Shown piece after piece: positions 26,801-33,756 of a stretch of DNA of 40,152 nt. Source of the stretch: Pseudomonadota bacterium. GTDB lineage: Bacteria; Pseudomonadota; Gammaproteobacteria; Pseudomonadales; Moraxellaceae. The first letter of the stretch is position 1. Each line of letters starts with the position of its first letter. The stretch spans positions 1 through 40,152 of the forward strand of contig JAJXWR010000013.1 in assembly GCA_021781515.1 (NCBI GenBank). Reading direction: 5' to 3'. Below the pieces are notes generated by a model. That model worked only from the letters and a program-made list of their open reading frames with translations. It was not told where the DNA came from and searched no databases. The position numbers and the translations under genes were made by a program.

Positions 26801-27819
26801 CAGCGCCATCCTCCACGCCGACAAACAGTGTGGCCATTGATCAGATTCAAGTGCATCAAGCGGGGATTGATTTTACCGATCAATCCTTGCCAACACCCTT
26901 CCATGTGAGTATTCATGGGGTAGAAGGAGCGTTTGAGCAACTGGATCAACGACAGCCCACCCATTGGTCGCCGTTTACGCTGCAAGGCATCATCAATCAT
27001 TATGGTCAGGTCGCTGTGCAAGGGCAAATTCAGCCCTTTGTCAGCCCGTTGCCCTTAGAGGTCGGTCTGCATTTTAAAAATATAGAAATGCCCACCTTAA
27101 ATCCGTATTCGATGGTGTTTGCCGGTTATCAGATCGATCAGGGGATGCTGGATCTTAAATTGCAGTATCAGCTGCATAATAACCGTATTGACGGTAAAAA
27201 TCATTTCCGGGTAGATCAACTGGAGTTAGGGCCACACGTGGCCAATGCGGACGGAGAAACCTTGCCACTGAAACTGGCCGTTGATGTATTGCGCAATCGT
27301 GAAGGGGTGATTAATCTGGATATTCCGGTGTACGGAAACCTGGATGATCCCTCCTTTGATATCCGCCGGGTGATTATGACCGCCATTGAGCAGAGTATCA
27401 AGCACGTGGTAGAGTCCCCCTTATCGCTGGTGGCGGATTTATTGGGTGAGGACTCAGAAACCTTACGTTATATTGAATTTGTCCCAGGATCGAGTACCTT
27501 GAATGCCACTTCGCTCACCCGCCTGAAAAAAATCTCAACGGTACTGCTGGATCATCAGGCGCTGATTGTCAGTGTGAAAGCCTACTATGACATGCATACC
27601 GATACCCAGGCGTTACAGCAGTTGTCAGGTGCGGCGAATGTGACCCTGAGTCCGGGTAGCTTGCGTGATCTGGCCATTCGCCGGGCGGAAGCGGTGAAAA
27701 AAACGCTGCTGGACTCAGGCATTGTCGATGATCGGATCTTTATTGATGAACCCGGCATTGCACCGGCGGCTGGACCGTCCACCTGGGTGCGAACGACCAT
27801 TGATATTCGGCATCACTGA
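23881..27819 (+). CDS. AsmA-like / DUF748-family envelope protein
   Basis: This large protein has 1312 residues. One N-terminal transmembrane helix (about 13-35, 'VIWLLTGLIVLHASLTWIVP') is followed by a long, repetitive beta-rich periplasmic region. The C-terminal third has the AsmA/DUF748 signature: 'GMLDLKLQYQLHNNRIDG', 'VDQLELGPHV', 'LPLKLAVDVLRNREGVINLDIPV' (in part) and 'GNLDDPSFDI'. The extreme C-terminus ('FVPGSSTLNATSLTRLKKIS', 'DLAIRRAEAVKKTLLDSGI') resembles an OmpA-like peptidoglycan-binding segment, as in other DUF748 proteins. AsmA-like proteins are thought to bridge the membranes and move or control phospholipids. Starts at TTG 23869 or ATG 23881 are both possible. Confidence 0.85.
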   Translation: MAVVSWLRRGLLRTVIWLLTGLIVLHASLTWIVPLLVRKGVESWLLTHKDAVVKIQKIHFNPWVGSLAFRGVDIYLPHHPQHPVLNLRSLEIQPSFMALLHRKIIIKSITLFEPHLWLIADAKGEWNVNELLQSSATPPPRQNPEENAAAPGWLIRSFQVYELHLHILDTRHDLSKPLLLVLHRSRLENIGTIGRHVGQIHLHLHGDLPGEKPWRLIWDGSLALKPLQSAGHIQLSQVNFRDLRTPVRQVYPLDIRHGVLQSLSFDYSARMAAGQLQGSVHNLALQVQGVDVYGVVNGVDNKRSPRLILRQLRVEQLAAELSQHTLAIKSVSLDAPELLTHRNQQGQIDVVQLLQKLIPPPDPTSPSWQVALQELQMNDGKVHFNDLADPQDKELFFQNMQLRLQHLDTGSASLWPLQFVARGPLLGTLRIRGKVNKTAGDLDWQAEGLHIPNFNPLLPKAAGIDVQSGFLDAHGVFRGQWQQLSTMQTTASVVMRQVQAHLAAAGGVQLAWQLARLQGDWRDRQGLRLAGQWQNLQAQQAQIQWTQPTLSFNGMTLDARLRQLQLATLTEEQGQASGPWGSLQVADAGLYALKTPLDASLVQVDTLQVQGVQSRILQSGKTLGASLQKLALQQIHWNSQSQRLRVADIQSQGTAVSLQKQPHPVQWKCQSVDLSGLSWNENSQQGEWTVAQLQGLTWTGAKPWLDLERLQIPAGQLDLLQHRLQTGAVQLHVRSTRLAVTPDNQLKMVQELGLPGHATPQASAPSSAAWGIHVDGLHAVVDRLQIHDRVLERAPIVVQQLVLDNQAIDSRQSTPSTLHLAFQLQPSGAIDWQGQWMLNPLRVQGNLSVQALDMLWLQPYLEQTSRLHMQHGNFSAQGAVDYSATAAHYQGSMVLNDTSFEDQAQQPVLSWASVAVPDLRVQVPGHTHIAQVVINNLFSRVEIEQDKTLNWLNLLTPATATAQVATAATPSVPSAPSSTPTNSVAIDQIQVHQAGIDFTDQSLPTPFHVSIHGVEGAFEQLDQRQPTHWSPFTLQGIINHYGQVAVQGQIQPFVSPLPLEVGLHFKNIEMPTLNPYSMVFAGYQIDQGMLDLKLQYQLHNNRIDGKNHFRVDQLELGPHVANADGETLPLKLAVDVLRNREGVINLDIPVYGNLDDPSFDIRRVIMTAIEQSIKHVVESPLSLVADLLGEDSETLRYIEFVPGSSTLNATSLTRLKKISTVLLDHQALIVSVKAYYDMHTDTQALQQLSGAANVTLSPGSLRDLAIRRAEAVKKTLLDSGIVDDRIFIDEPGIAPAAGPSTWVRTTIDIRHH

Positions 27820-27952
27820 GGGCAAAGTGTTGCCGTTATGAAGGCATGAGGATTCCGCTTCCGAGGCATTAACAAGGCTGAAGTAGTCGGTGTTGTTTAT
27901 TTGAGTTATTGATTTAGCAGGACTTGATGAGTCAAGAGCAACGCTTGATACC

Positions 27953-27969
27953 TTGGTATATATTGTGCT
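27953..27969 (+). promoter_or_regulatory. Possible sigma-54 promoter of the Ser-rich gene
   Basis: TTGGTATATATTGTGCT has GG (27955-27956) and GC (27967-27968) at the exact 12-base spacing of RpoN sites, and it shares TGGTAT with the flrB promoter at 35045. The -12 element is TGTGC rather than TTTGC, so the match is weaker. The predicted start (~27980) gives a 41-base leader. Confidence 0.4.
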
Positions 27970-28020
27970 TGTGGATAGTGTGCATATTCAGACGGCAACT
28001 ATCGAATGGAGGGTCGAGCC

Positions 28021-28695
28021 ATGACATCAATCAGCAATAACAGCAATCCGTTGTACTATACAAATGCTCAAACACTGACTTCGGTGGCATCACTGGCCCC
28101 TGCATCAGCGACCAGTGATGCCAGTAGTGTCAGTCCTTCAGTCGCACCACATGCTCACCATGGGCATGGCGGTGGTGGTAAGCTGTTGCAGGATATTTTA
28201 AATGCCTTAAGTCAATCCGGAATCAACACTTCAACACTGACCGGTTCAGGAAACACAACTTCGTGCACCACCGACGCAGATGGCGACAGCGATGGTTCAT
28301 CAAGCGTCGCTGGCAGCAGCAGTGCTTCAGCCAGCACCAGCAGTCCGACGCAGGCAATGGCAGCATTCCTGCAGTCGCTGATGAGTACACTGCAAAATTC
28401 CAGTGCTTCTCAAAGTGCGGGATACAGCACCACCCAGTCAGGTATTGACCAGATTACACAACAGGCGGGAAGCAGCAGCAATGTGAATCTGGCATCGTTG
28501 AATGCCAGTTTTCAGAATCTGGTACAACAGTTAGGTGCAACCAGTGCCAGTTCGCCCAGTGTATCTTCTACTAATTCAGCCAATTCAGCCACTGTGCCCA
28601 CTCTGAGCAGTTTTCTGCAGAACCTGCAACAGCAGGTCAGTCAACAAGGCACGGGTAATTTAACAGCGGGCCTTTTGGTGCAGCAGTGGGCCTGA
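28021..28695 (+). CDS. Ser/Gln/Asn-rich protein without signal peptide, unknown function
   Basis: This 224-residue low-complexity protein is dominated by Ser, Thr, Ala, Gln and Asn. A His/Gly patch 'PHAHHGHGGGG' (about 43-53) could bind metal. Amphipathic segments such as 'AMAAFLQSLMSTLQNS', 'LNASFQNLVQQLG' and 'LSSFLQNLQQQVS' recur. It has no Sec signal or transmembrane helix. GGAGG at 28008-28012 supports ATG 28021 over 28006. A possible sigma-54 promoter lies upstream. I do not recognise the family. Export by the flagellar or another type III route is a thinkable but untested reading of its composition and promoter. It converges on metG with a 9-base gap. Confidence 0.72.
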   Translation: MTSISNNSNPLYYTNAQTLTSVASLAPASATSDASSVSPSVAPHAHHGHGGGGKLLQDILNALSQSGINTSTLTGSGNTTSCTTDADGDSDGSSSVAGSSSASASTSSPTQAMAAFLQSLMSTLQNSSASQSAGYSTTQSGIDQITQQAGSSSNVNLASLNASFQNLVQQLGATSASSPSVSSTNSANSATVPTLSSFLQNLQQQVSQQGTGNLTAGLLVQQWA

Positions 28696-28704
28696 GTGTT
28701 GCGG

Positions 28705-30738
28705 CTACTGCACGCGCATGCCCGGCAATGCACCGGCCTCTGGGTGCAACAGAAAAATGTCAGCACCCCCCGGGCCTGCAGCCAGCACCATGCCTTCACT
28801 GACCCCGAATTTCATGCGTCGGGGTTGCAGATTGGCAACGACAACCACCAGTTGGCCGATCAGTTGGCTGGGGTCGGGGTAGGCGTGGCGGATTCCTGCA
28901 AATAGCTGTCGGGGTTGATCTTCGTTGAGATCGACCAAGAGTCGTAGCAGTTTATCAGCACCTTCGACCTGTTCTGCCAGGACGATTTTTCCGAGCCGCA
29001 GATCCAGACGTTTAAAGGTATCGATATCGATGTAGTCAGGGGTGGCAGCGGCGGTTACGGCTTGGCTCGCTGTCGATAATGCTGTTACATTGGTGGTTTG
29101 TGTCAGATCATCACAGGAAGCTGCCACCATGGCTTGTACCTGGGCAGGATCAATACGCTGCAATAAGGCTTTGAAAGGACGTATTTCGTGTTCGCCCAGA
29201 AGATGATGGCGATTATTCCAGTGCATATTATCCACGTTGAGAAACTGGCTACTGGCTTCGGCCAGTTGGGGAATTATCGGTGCCAGATAGGTAATTAACT
29301 GGCGAAAACACTCGATACCCAACGAGCAAATGTGCGCAATTTGTGGATCTGCAGGGTTGATCTTGGCAAGGGCCCAAGGTTTTTGTTCGTCAATCCGTTG
29401 ATTGACCCGATCGGCCAGTGCCATGATGTCACGGACTACACGGCTGAACTGACGTTGTTCATAGCCGTCAGCAAGCGTATCACCCGCAGCGATCAGTTCT
29501 GTCAGTAAGGGATCTGCCACTGGAACCAGTTGATTATTGAATGAACGTTGCATAAAACCAGCACAACGACTGGCAATATTAACGATCTTTCCCACCAGAT
29601 CAGCATTGACCCTGATGACAAAATCATCCAGATTCAGATCAATATCCTCGACGTGATTGCTCAGTTTGGCGGCAAAATAATAGCGCAGGGCATCAGGGTT
29701 CAGGTGTTCCAGGTAGGTTTTAGCCTTGATGAACGTGCCACGCGATTTGGACATTTTAATGCCGCTAACGGTCAAAAACCCAATAGCAAATACCCCGGTG
29801 GGTAAACGGAATCCGGCACCGTGCAACATGGCTGGCCAGAACAAGGCGTGAAAATAGACAATATCTTTGCCGATGAAATGATACAGTTCTGTGGTGCTGT
29901 CTGGGGACCAGAATTGAGAAAAATCCATGCCGGTGCGCTGACACAGTGCCTGAAAACTGGCCATATACCCAATAGGGGCATCCAGCCAGACATAAAAATA
30001 TTTACCGGGAGCATCGGGGATTTCAAAGCCAAAATAAGGGGCATCCCGTGAAATATCCCATTCATTCAGACCTGCTGCAAACCATTCATTTAATTTGTTA
30101 CTGACTTCTGTTTGCAGATGCCCGCCCCGGGTCCAGGATTCCAGCAGATCGCGGAAGTCAGGCAGGCGGAAGAAATAATGATCACTCTCTTTGAGTACCG
30201 GCCTGGCACCGCTAATGGTGGAATAAGGATCAATCAGATCCGTTGGGCCATAGGTAGCACCGCACTGTTCACAAGAATCGCCATATTGATCCTTACTGGC
30301 GCATTTGGGGCATTGCCCCTTGATAAACCGGTCGGCGAGGAATAATTGACGTTCTGGATCAAAAAACTGACGGACCGAACGAATGGCGATGTGATTGGCA
30401 TCCCGGTTACGTTCGTAGATCAGTGAGGAAAAATGGCGGTTTTCTGGAGAATGTGTCGAATGATAATGATCAAAGGCCACATGAAAACCGGCAAAGTCTC
30501 GCTGATGATCAGCGGATACTTCCTGAATCAGTTGCTCCGGTGCCATATTCAGGCTTTCTGCTTTCAGCATGATGGCGGTACCGTGCGCATCATCGGCACA
30601 GACATAATGGATTTCATGGCCGCAGGAACGTTGAAAACGTACCCAGATATCGGTTTGAATATACTCCACCAGATGGCCAAGATGAATGGGGCCATTCGCA
30701 TAGGGCAAAGCGCTGGTAACAAGAATGCGTCGAATCAT
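28705..30738 (-). CDS. metG: Methionyl-tRNA synthetase
   Basis: MetG charges tRNA-Met. From the ATG at 30738 it is 677 residues, the same length as E. coli MetG. The class I HIGH-like motif 'HLGH' (19-22), the zinc knuckle '[17 protein letters not shown]', and the 'KMSKS' loop (about 330) are all intact. A C-terminal tRNA-binding (EMAP/Trbp111-like) domain covers about 575-677 ('[20 protein letters not shown]', '[20 protein letters not shown]'). A longer frame back to 30795 would begin inside the -10 box of its own promoter, so the shorter start is right. No mrp/apbC neighbour is visible. Confidence 0.96.
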   Translation of the reverse strand: MIRRILVTSALPYANGPIHLGHLVEYIQTDIWVRFQRSCGHEIHYVCADDAHGTAIMLKAESLNMAPEQLIQEVSADHQRDFAGFHVAFDHYHSTHSPENRHFSSLIYERNRDANHIAIRSVRQFFDPERQLFLADRFIKGQCPKCASKDQYGDSCEQCGATYGPTDLIDPYSTISGARPVLKESDHYFFRLPDFRDLLESWTRGGHLQTEVSNKLNEWFAAGLNEWDISRDAPYFGFEIPDAPGKYFYVWLDAPIGYMASFQALCQRTGMDFSQFWSPDSTTELYHFIGKDIVYFHALFWPAMLHGAGFRLPTGVFAIGFLTVSGIKMSKSRGTFIKAKTYLEHLNPDALRYYFAAKLSNHVEDIDLNLDDFVIRVNADLVGKIVNIASRCAGFMQRSFNNQLVPVADPLLTELIAAGDTLADGYEQRQFSRVVRDIMALADRVNQRIDEQKPWALAKINPADPQIAHICSLGIECFRQLITYLAPIIPQLAEASSQFLNVDNMHWNNRHHLLGEHEIRPFKALLQRIDPAQVQAMVAASCDDLTQTTNVTALSTASQAVTAAATPDYIDIDTFKRLDLRLGKIVLAEQVEGADKLLRLLVDLNEDQPRQLFAGIRHAYPDPSQLIGQLVVVVANLQPRRMKFGVSEGMVLAAGPGGADIFLLHPEAGALPGMRVQ

Positions 30739-30794
30739 AAGGGGTTGCAAATCCAGTTCGTAGACGAGTGTAGATAAGGCCTCGGAGCCAGACA

Positions 30795-30800
30795 ATTATA
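30795..30800 (-). promoter_or_regulatory. -10 box of metG
   Basis: The minus strand reads TATAAT at 30800-30795, 57 bases before the metG ATG, with a T-rich region about 17 bases further upstream in place of a clear -35. The transcript start would be near 30788. This also argues against the upstream TTG start. Confidence 0.5.
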
Positions 30801-30886
30801 GCACTTTTATCGAGACGAAAAATCGGTGAAAAGAGAGTTTGATGCTTAGTAGGCAGCTAAGGCGTCTGAGGTATGACGCCAGAAAA

Positions 30887-30918
30887 TCCCGAAGCCAGAG
30901 CAGACGCCGACTTCGGGA
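30887..30918 (-). terminator. Probable intrinsic terminator of the lipase gene
   Basis: On the minus strand, TCCCGAAG (30918-30911) and CTTCGGGA (30894-30887) pair over 8 bp around a 16-base loop and are followed by TTTTC. The structure starts 28 bases after the lipase stop. A second perfect hairpin, GGCGTC/GACGCC (30861-30880), follows between it and metG. Confidence 0.55.
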
Positions 30919-30945
30919 CTTAATGCGTGTACTGCTTGAGGAGAA

Positions 30946-31857
30946 TTACAGGCCAGTATTTTTCAGGCGATTGACCTGGTTACGGATAACTGCCACAGGA
31001 TCGGGAGTAAACCAGCCACGCAGACCCATGAACTGATTGACTTCGTCGCCATGATTCCACGGATAGTCATCACGCAATACCTGTCCGAAATGGCTGCTGC
31101 ACTGTCCGGTCAGGCCGTCATTGCCTTCGTTCTGAAAGGCCATGCTGGTGACACTGAACAGATAATCAGTCGGATCAAACATGTTGGTAAATACAGAGGT
31201 TCCCCCCCAAGAATAATAATGTTGGCCGTTGGCGTAGGAAGCCCCCTGACCACAGGTGCTGGAGGGCAGTCCAGCAGGGTAGGCACTGTTAAATGCCGCT
31301 GCGCCCGGTGTGCTCATGGCTTCCAGTTCGCTCATGGCGCTTTCAGCGTACTGTGTTCCAGCCACTGTATCCAGCAGGCTGCTGAAGGCATTGGCAATGG
31401 GTACGGCAAGATTAGCGAGCGCAGGCACATTATTGGTCAGACCCAATAACACATCCGCCACCGGAGTGCCTTGATGCGGTGAACCGATGGTGGTGACCGA
31501 AGCGACCTGACCGGGGATGACTGCCGCTACATAACGCGAGGCAACGCCACCATGGCTGTGGCCAATCAGATTTACTTTAGCAGCGCCAGTAATGGCCAGA
31601 ATGGTTTGAACTTCACCCAGCAGTTCTTCACCACGGGCCACTGAATTGTTCAAGGCAGACGCCGAAGTTTCAAAAACTGTGGCACCATTGGAACTCAGGT
31701 CAGACGGGATGCCGTACCAGTAATCAATGCCAAACACCTGAGCAAAACCCAGAACACCGGGAACCAGAACCACAGGATAACGTGTCTGGGCATATGTTCC
31801 TGCCCAGTCAGACAGACTCAGTAACAGCAAACCCACTGCAAATGCTATTTTTTTCAT
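30946..31857 (-). CDS. lipA: Secreted triacylglycerol lipase, family I
   Basis: This alpha/beta-hydrolase lipase closely follows the Pseudomonas aeruginosa LipA pattern. It has 303 residues with a signal peptide at about 1-19 to 1-23. The nucleophile is Ser101 in 'LIGHSHGG', with catalytic Asp247 ('GNDGLTGQCS') and His269 ('WNHGDEVNQ'), where relatives have NHLDEVNQ. Cys202 and Cys253 fit the conserved disulfide. It hydrolyses long-chain triacylglycerols outside the cell after type II secretion. I chose ATG 31857 with GAAGGGA upstream. Subfamily I.1/I.2 lipases need a membrane foldase (LipB/LipH), usually the next gene; here metG follows instead. Confidence 0.93.
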   Translation of the reverse strand: MKKIAFAVGLLLLSLSDWAGTYAQTRYPVVLVPGVLGFAQVFGIDYWYGIPSDLSSNGATVFETSASALNNSVARGEELLGEVQTILAITGAAKVNLIGHSHGGVASRYVAAVIPGQVASVTTIGSPHQGTPVADVLLGLTNNVPALANLAVPIANAFSSLLDTVAGTQYAESAMSELEAMSTPGAAAFNSAYPAGLPSSTCGQGASYANGQHYYSWGGTSVFTNMFDPTDYLFSVTSMAFQNEGNDGLTGQCSSHFGQVLRDDYPWNHGDEVNQFMGLRGWFTPDPVAVIRNQVNRLKNTGL

Positions 31858-32556
31858 AATATTCCCTTCTTTTATTGTTTTCAGCCGATGGCTGTGATTT
31901 TTTCCGTTTTTATGCGAATCTTGTTTTTTTAAAGGCATTCATTGCTGCACTGACCAACCGTATGCACCAATCTGACTGATTTTAAGCACAAGAAGTGCCG
32001 ATTCTGGTGTTTAAGGGAAAGAGAGGCAGTACCTGTCTCCAAATGACTATTTTTCAGTCCGTTTAAGTCGATTTTGTGGCTGAAATTCCAGATAGTCCGG
32101 GCGGTGTACCAGGGTTTTCTGGAGAAAGGGAGGCATCTGACCGGTCTGTATTGCTGAGTCTGAGTTAAAAAGTAGCAAAAAACGTTACTGGATTACTCGC
32201 AGAATCAATGAGGCGATCTTATCGACAGTAGTTTTTTTAGCATCAAATCGTTCTTGTTGGCAGAGTGATTTCTGAGCAATCGTCTTCATCCCGTGGCTTT
32301 GAGGGACAGAACAAATACATCTTAGAAATACCCGTTTTCTCGAAGCTGCGGCATCAATGCCAATGCAATGCTGTACTCTTTGGTTAAAACCACAGAAGCA
32401 GGTTCGGTTCCCAAAAGCACCATCAATTAACGATCGGCATCAACGGGCACGAGCCTCTCAGGATGCTCTGCGATCTCTTGATCCAGTGCGTCGATTATCA
32501 CCTGCCCATGAGGCACCCTTGACAATACTGTACTCTCTGATGCTCCTGCAACTCGT
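31858..32556. other. Long intergenic region between lipase and toxin genes
   Basis: About 700 bases without a well-supported gene. In the lipase leader a small hairpin, CAGCC-GAT-GGCTG (31882-31894), lies 25 bases upstream of the start codon. A plus-strand frame at 32357-32626 overlaps the toxin gene antisense and lacks coding character. At 32427-32516 a minus-strand fragment looks faintly like an antitoxin C-terminus. The rest appears to be degraded sequence at the border of the accessory segment. Confidence 0.4.
32427..32516 (-). pseudogene. Possible antitoxin C-terminal fragment (PrlF-like)
   Basis: A 29-codon frame reads VPHGQVIIDALDQEIAEHPE followed by RLVPVDADR and a stop. The stretch 'LDQEIAEHPERLVPVDAD' resembles the region of PrlF/SohA-type antitoxins that contacts the toxin, by memory only. 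It would be a truncated remnant just downstream of the tacT-like toxin. It is also short enough to be chance. Confidence 0.2.
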
Positions 32557-33051
32557 TTATACGGTAGCGCTGCTCAGGCGCAGCATCAAGGTGATAGGAT
32601 CGGCCGGCGAAATCTCGAAGCCATAGTGCTCGTAGAACGACTTGGCACGGTCATGGAGAGAATGAACCAGCAACGCACGCACTCCCGTGTGCTGTGATAC
32701 GACCAGCGCCCGGTTGACGGCGTCTTGCAGCAAGGCGCCCCCGAGCTTGATCCCTTGCATGCGATGATCAACCGCCAATTGCGCCAACACCATGACTGGT
32801 ATCGGATCAGGCATGTTACACCGCACGCCTCCCGTGGCCATCTGGTGCGAAATTGCACCGGCTGCCATTGCGTAGTAACCGTAAACACGGCCATCTTGAT
32901 CGGCGACAACAAACGTGCGGCCGGCACATCTAGCCTGGTTGGCTAGCGCTCGGCGCCTCAGCCAATCATCCAGTACTTGCTCGCCGCAGGAAAATTCATC
33001 GAGGCGATGATCTGTGGTCAGCGGCTGCGGAGCAGTAAGCGTAAGACTCAT
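32557..33051 (-). CDS. TacT-like GNAT toxin (acetyltransferase)
   Basis: This is a GNAT-fold toxin of the type that acetylates aminoacyl-tRNA and stops translation (TacT/AtaT/ItaT group). From ATG 33051 it has 164 residues. Typical segments are 'LDEFSCGEQVLDDWLRRRAL' at the N-terminus, the acetyl-CoA binding stretch 'LAQLAVDHRMQGIKLGGALL' and the C-terminal 'FYEHYGFEIS' with the catalytic-type Tyr. Its ATG overlaps the antitoxin stop by four bases (ATGA), so the pair is cotranslated. The acetyl-CoA loop has MQGIKLGG, acceptable for the family. The tRNA target is not predictable. Confidence 0.88.
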   Translation of the reverse strand: MSLTLTAPQPLTTDHRLDEFSCGEQVLDDWLRRRALANQARCAGRTFVVADQDGRVYGYYAMAAGAISHQMATGGVRCNMPDPIPVMVLAQLAVDHRMQGIKLGGALLQDAVNRALVVSQHTGVRALLVHSLHDRAKSFYEHYGFEISPADPITLMLRLSSATV

Positions 33052-33314
33052 TCCTTGTTCCACGGTGCTTTCAAGGCGAACAATCGCTCAAGGCCAGGGT
33101 TGGGCTTGGGTGGTGCGTCCAGCAGATCGAGAAACTGCTGGAATTTGTCAGCGTCGAGGGTGAAGTGGATCTGATCTAGCACCACCGCTTGCGCCCGTTC
33201 ACAGGCGGCTTCAAGCATGAAATCCGAACGGTTCTTGCCCAACAGACTGGCAGCGTGATCAATCAGATCTCGCTGCTCGGGAAGAGCCCGCAGGTTAATG
33301 GCGGCATCACGCAT
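33048..33314 (-). CDS. TacA-like DUF1778 ribbon-helix-helix antitoxin
   Basis: This is the partner antitoxin, 88 residues from ATG 33314, preceded by GAGGAGATAAAG. The DUF1778 sequence 'MRDAAINLRALPEQRDLIDH' followed by 'GKNRSDFMLEAACERAQAVV' forms the DNA-binding ribbon-helix-helix. The C-terminal part ('LDADKFQQFLDLLDAPPKPN') should wrap the toxin and neutralise it. The complex normally represses its own promoter, which would lie just upstream in 33315-33400. A longer start at 33341 adds nine residues not seen in the family. Confidence 0.9.
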   Translation of the reverse strand: MRDAAINLRALPEQRDLIDHAASLLGKNRSDFMLEAACERAQAVVLDQIHFTLDADKFQQFLDLLDAPPKPNPGLERLFALKAPWNKE

Positions 33315-33422
33315 CTTTATCTCCTCTCCATACATACACAACAGATATACGAATGGTAGGCAGATGTGTAGCCGTTGTCAATACGAGGTGTGATGGCGAC
33401 AATGTGCACAGACTGTGTACTC

Positions 33423-33591
33423 GGCAGGAGCGGGCGGGTGACACGGTGGTATCTGGATGAAGTTTATCTTTGTATAGGTGGGCGATTGCAGTACCTGTGG
33501 CGAGCCGTCGATCAAGTGGGGAGAAGTCTTTGATATTATGGTACAGACACGGCGTAACAAGGAGGCGGCCCATAAGCATCAACTCTCGTGA
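33423..33591 (+). pseudogene. IS6-family transposase relic with frameshift
   Basis: The plus strand encodes 'RVTRWYLDEVYLCIGGRLQY' and then 'LWRAVDQVG' (33435-33521). This matches the first catalytic-Asp region of IS6-family DDE transposases (consensus WxxDExxxxxxGxxxYLWRAVD). One extra base near 33517-33521 shifts the frame, after which 'EVFDIMVQTRRNKEAAHK' continues the same protein to about 33577. The flanking parts, including the other catalytic residues, are gone. It is a dead fragment left between the toxin-antitoxin pair and the glycosyltransferase. Confidence 0.72.
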
Positions 33592-33615
33592 TTACACTCA
33601 CGTTTCTGGCTTCGC

Positions 33616-33698
33616 ATTTCAGATTTATTGATGAACGAATTATATCATATAATACAAAAACTTATTAAACGATTAATACCAAACCACCAATCTGAAAT
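33616..33698. repeat. AT-rich island with nested inverted repeats
   Basis: ATTTCAGATT (33616-33625) and AATCTGAAAT (33689-33698) are a perfect 10-bp inverted repeat. Between them is the perfect palindrome ATTATAT-C-ATATAAT (33639-33653) in very AT-rich DNA, unlike the surroundings. It could be an operator, an old insertion-element end or a recombination site. Confidence 0.5.
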
Positions 33699-33756
33699 CA
33701 AAATCTGGTGTTACGCCAGGATGGCGGCGGTTTTTTCAACACTATCTTCCATGAGA

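Noticed and set aside
31882-31903. CAGCC/GGCTG hairpin plus T-run read as a plus-strand terminator
   Set aside because: No plus-strand gene ends here, and the 3-base loop and 5-bp stem are weak. It lies in the lipase leader.
32357-32626. 89-codon plus-strand ORF
   Set aside because: It overlaps the 3' end of the well-supported GNAT toxin on the other strand and shows no family likeness.
33307-33582. 91-codon minus-strand ORF upstream of the DUF1778 antitoxin
   Set aside because: It is the antisense of the IS6 transposase relic, which explains its length.
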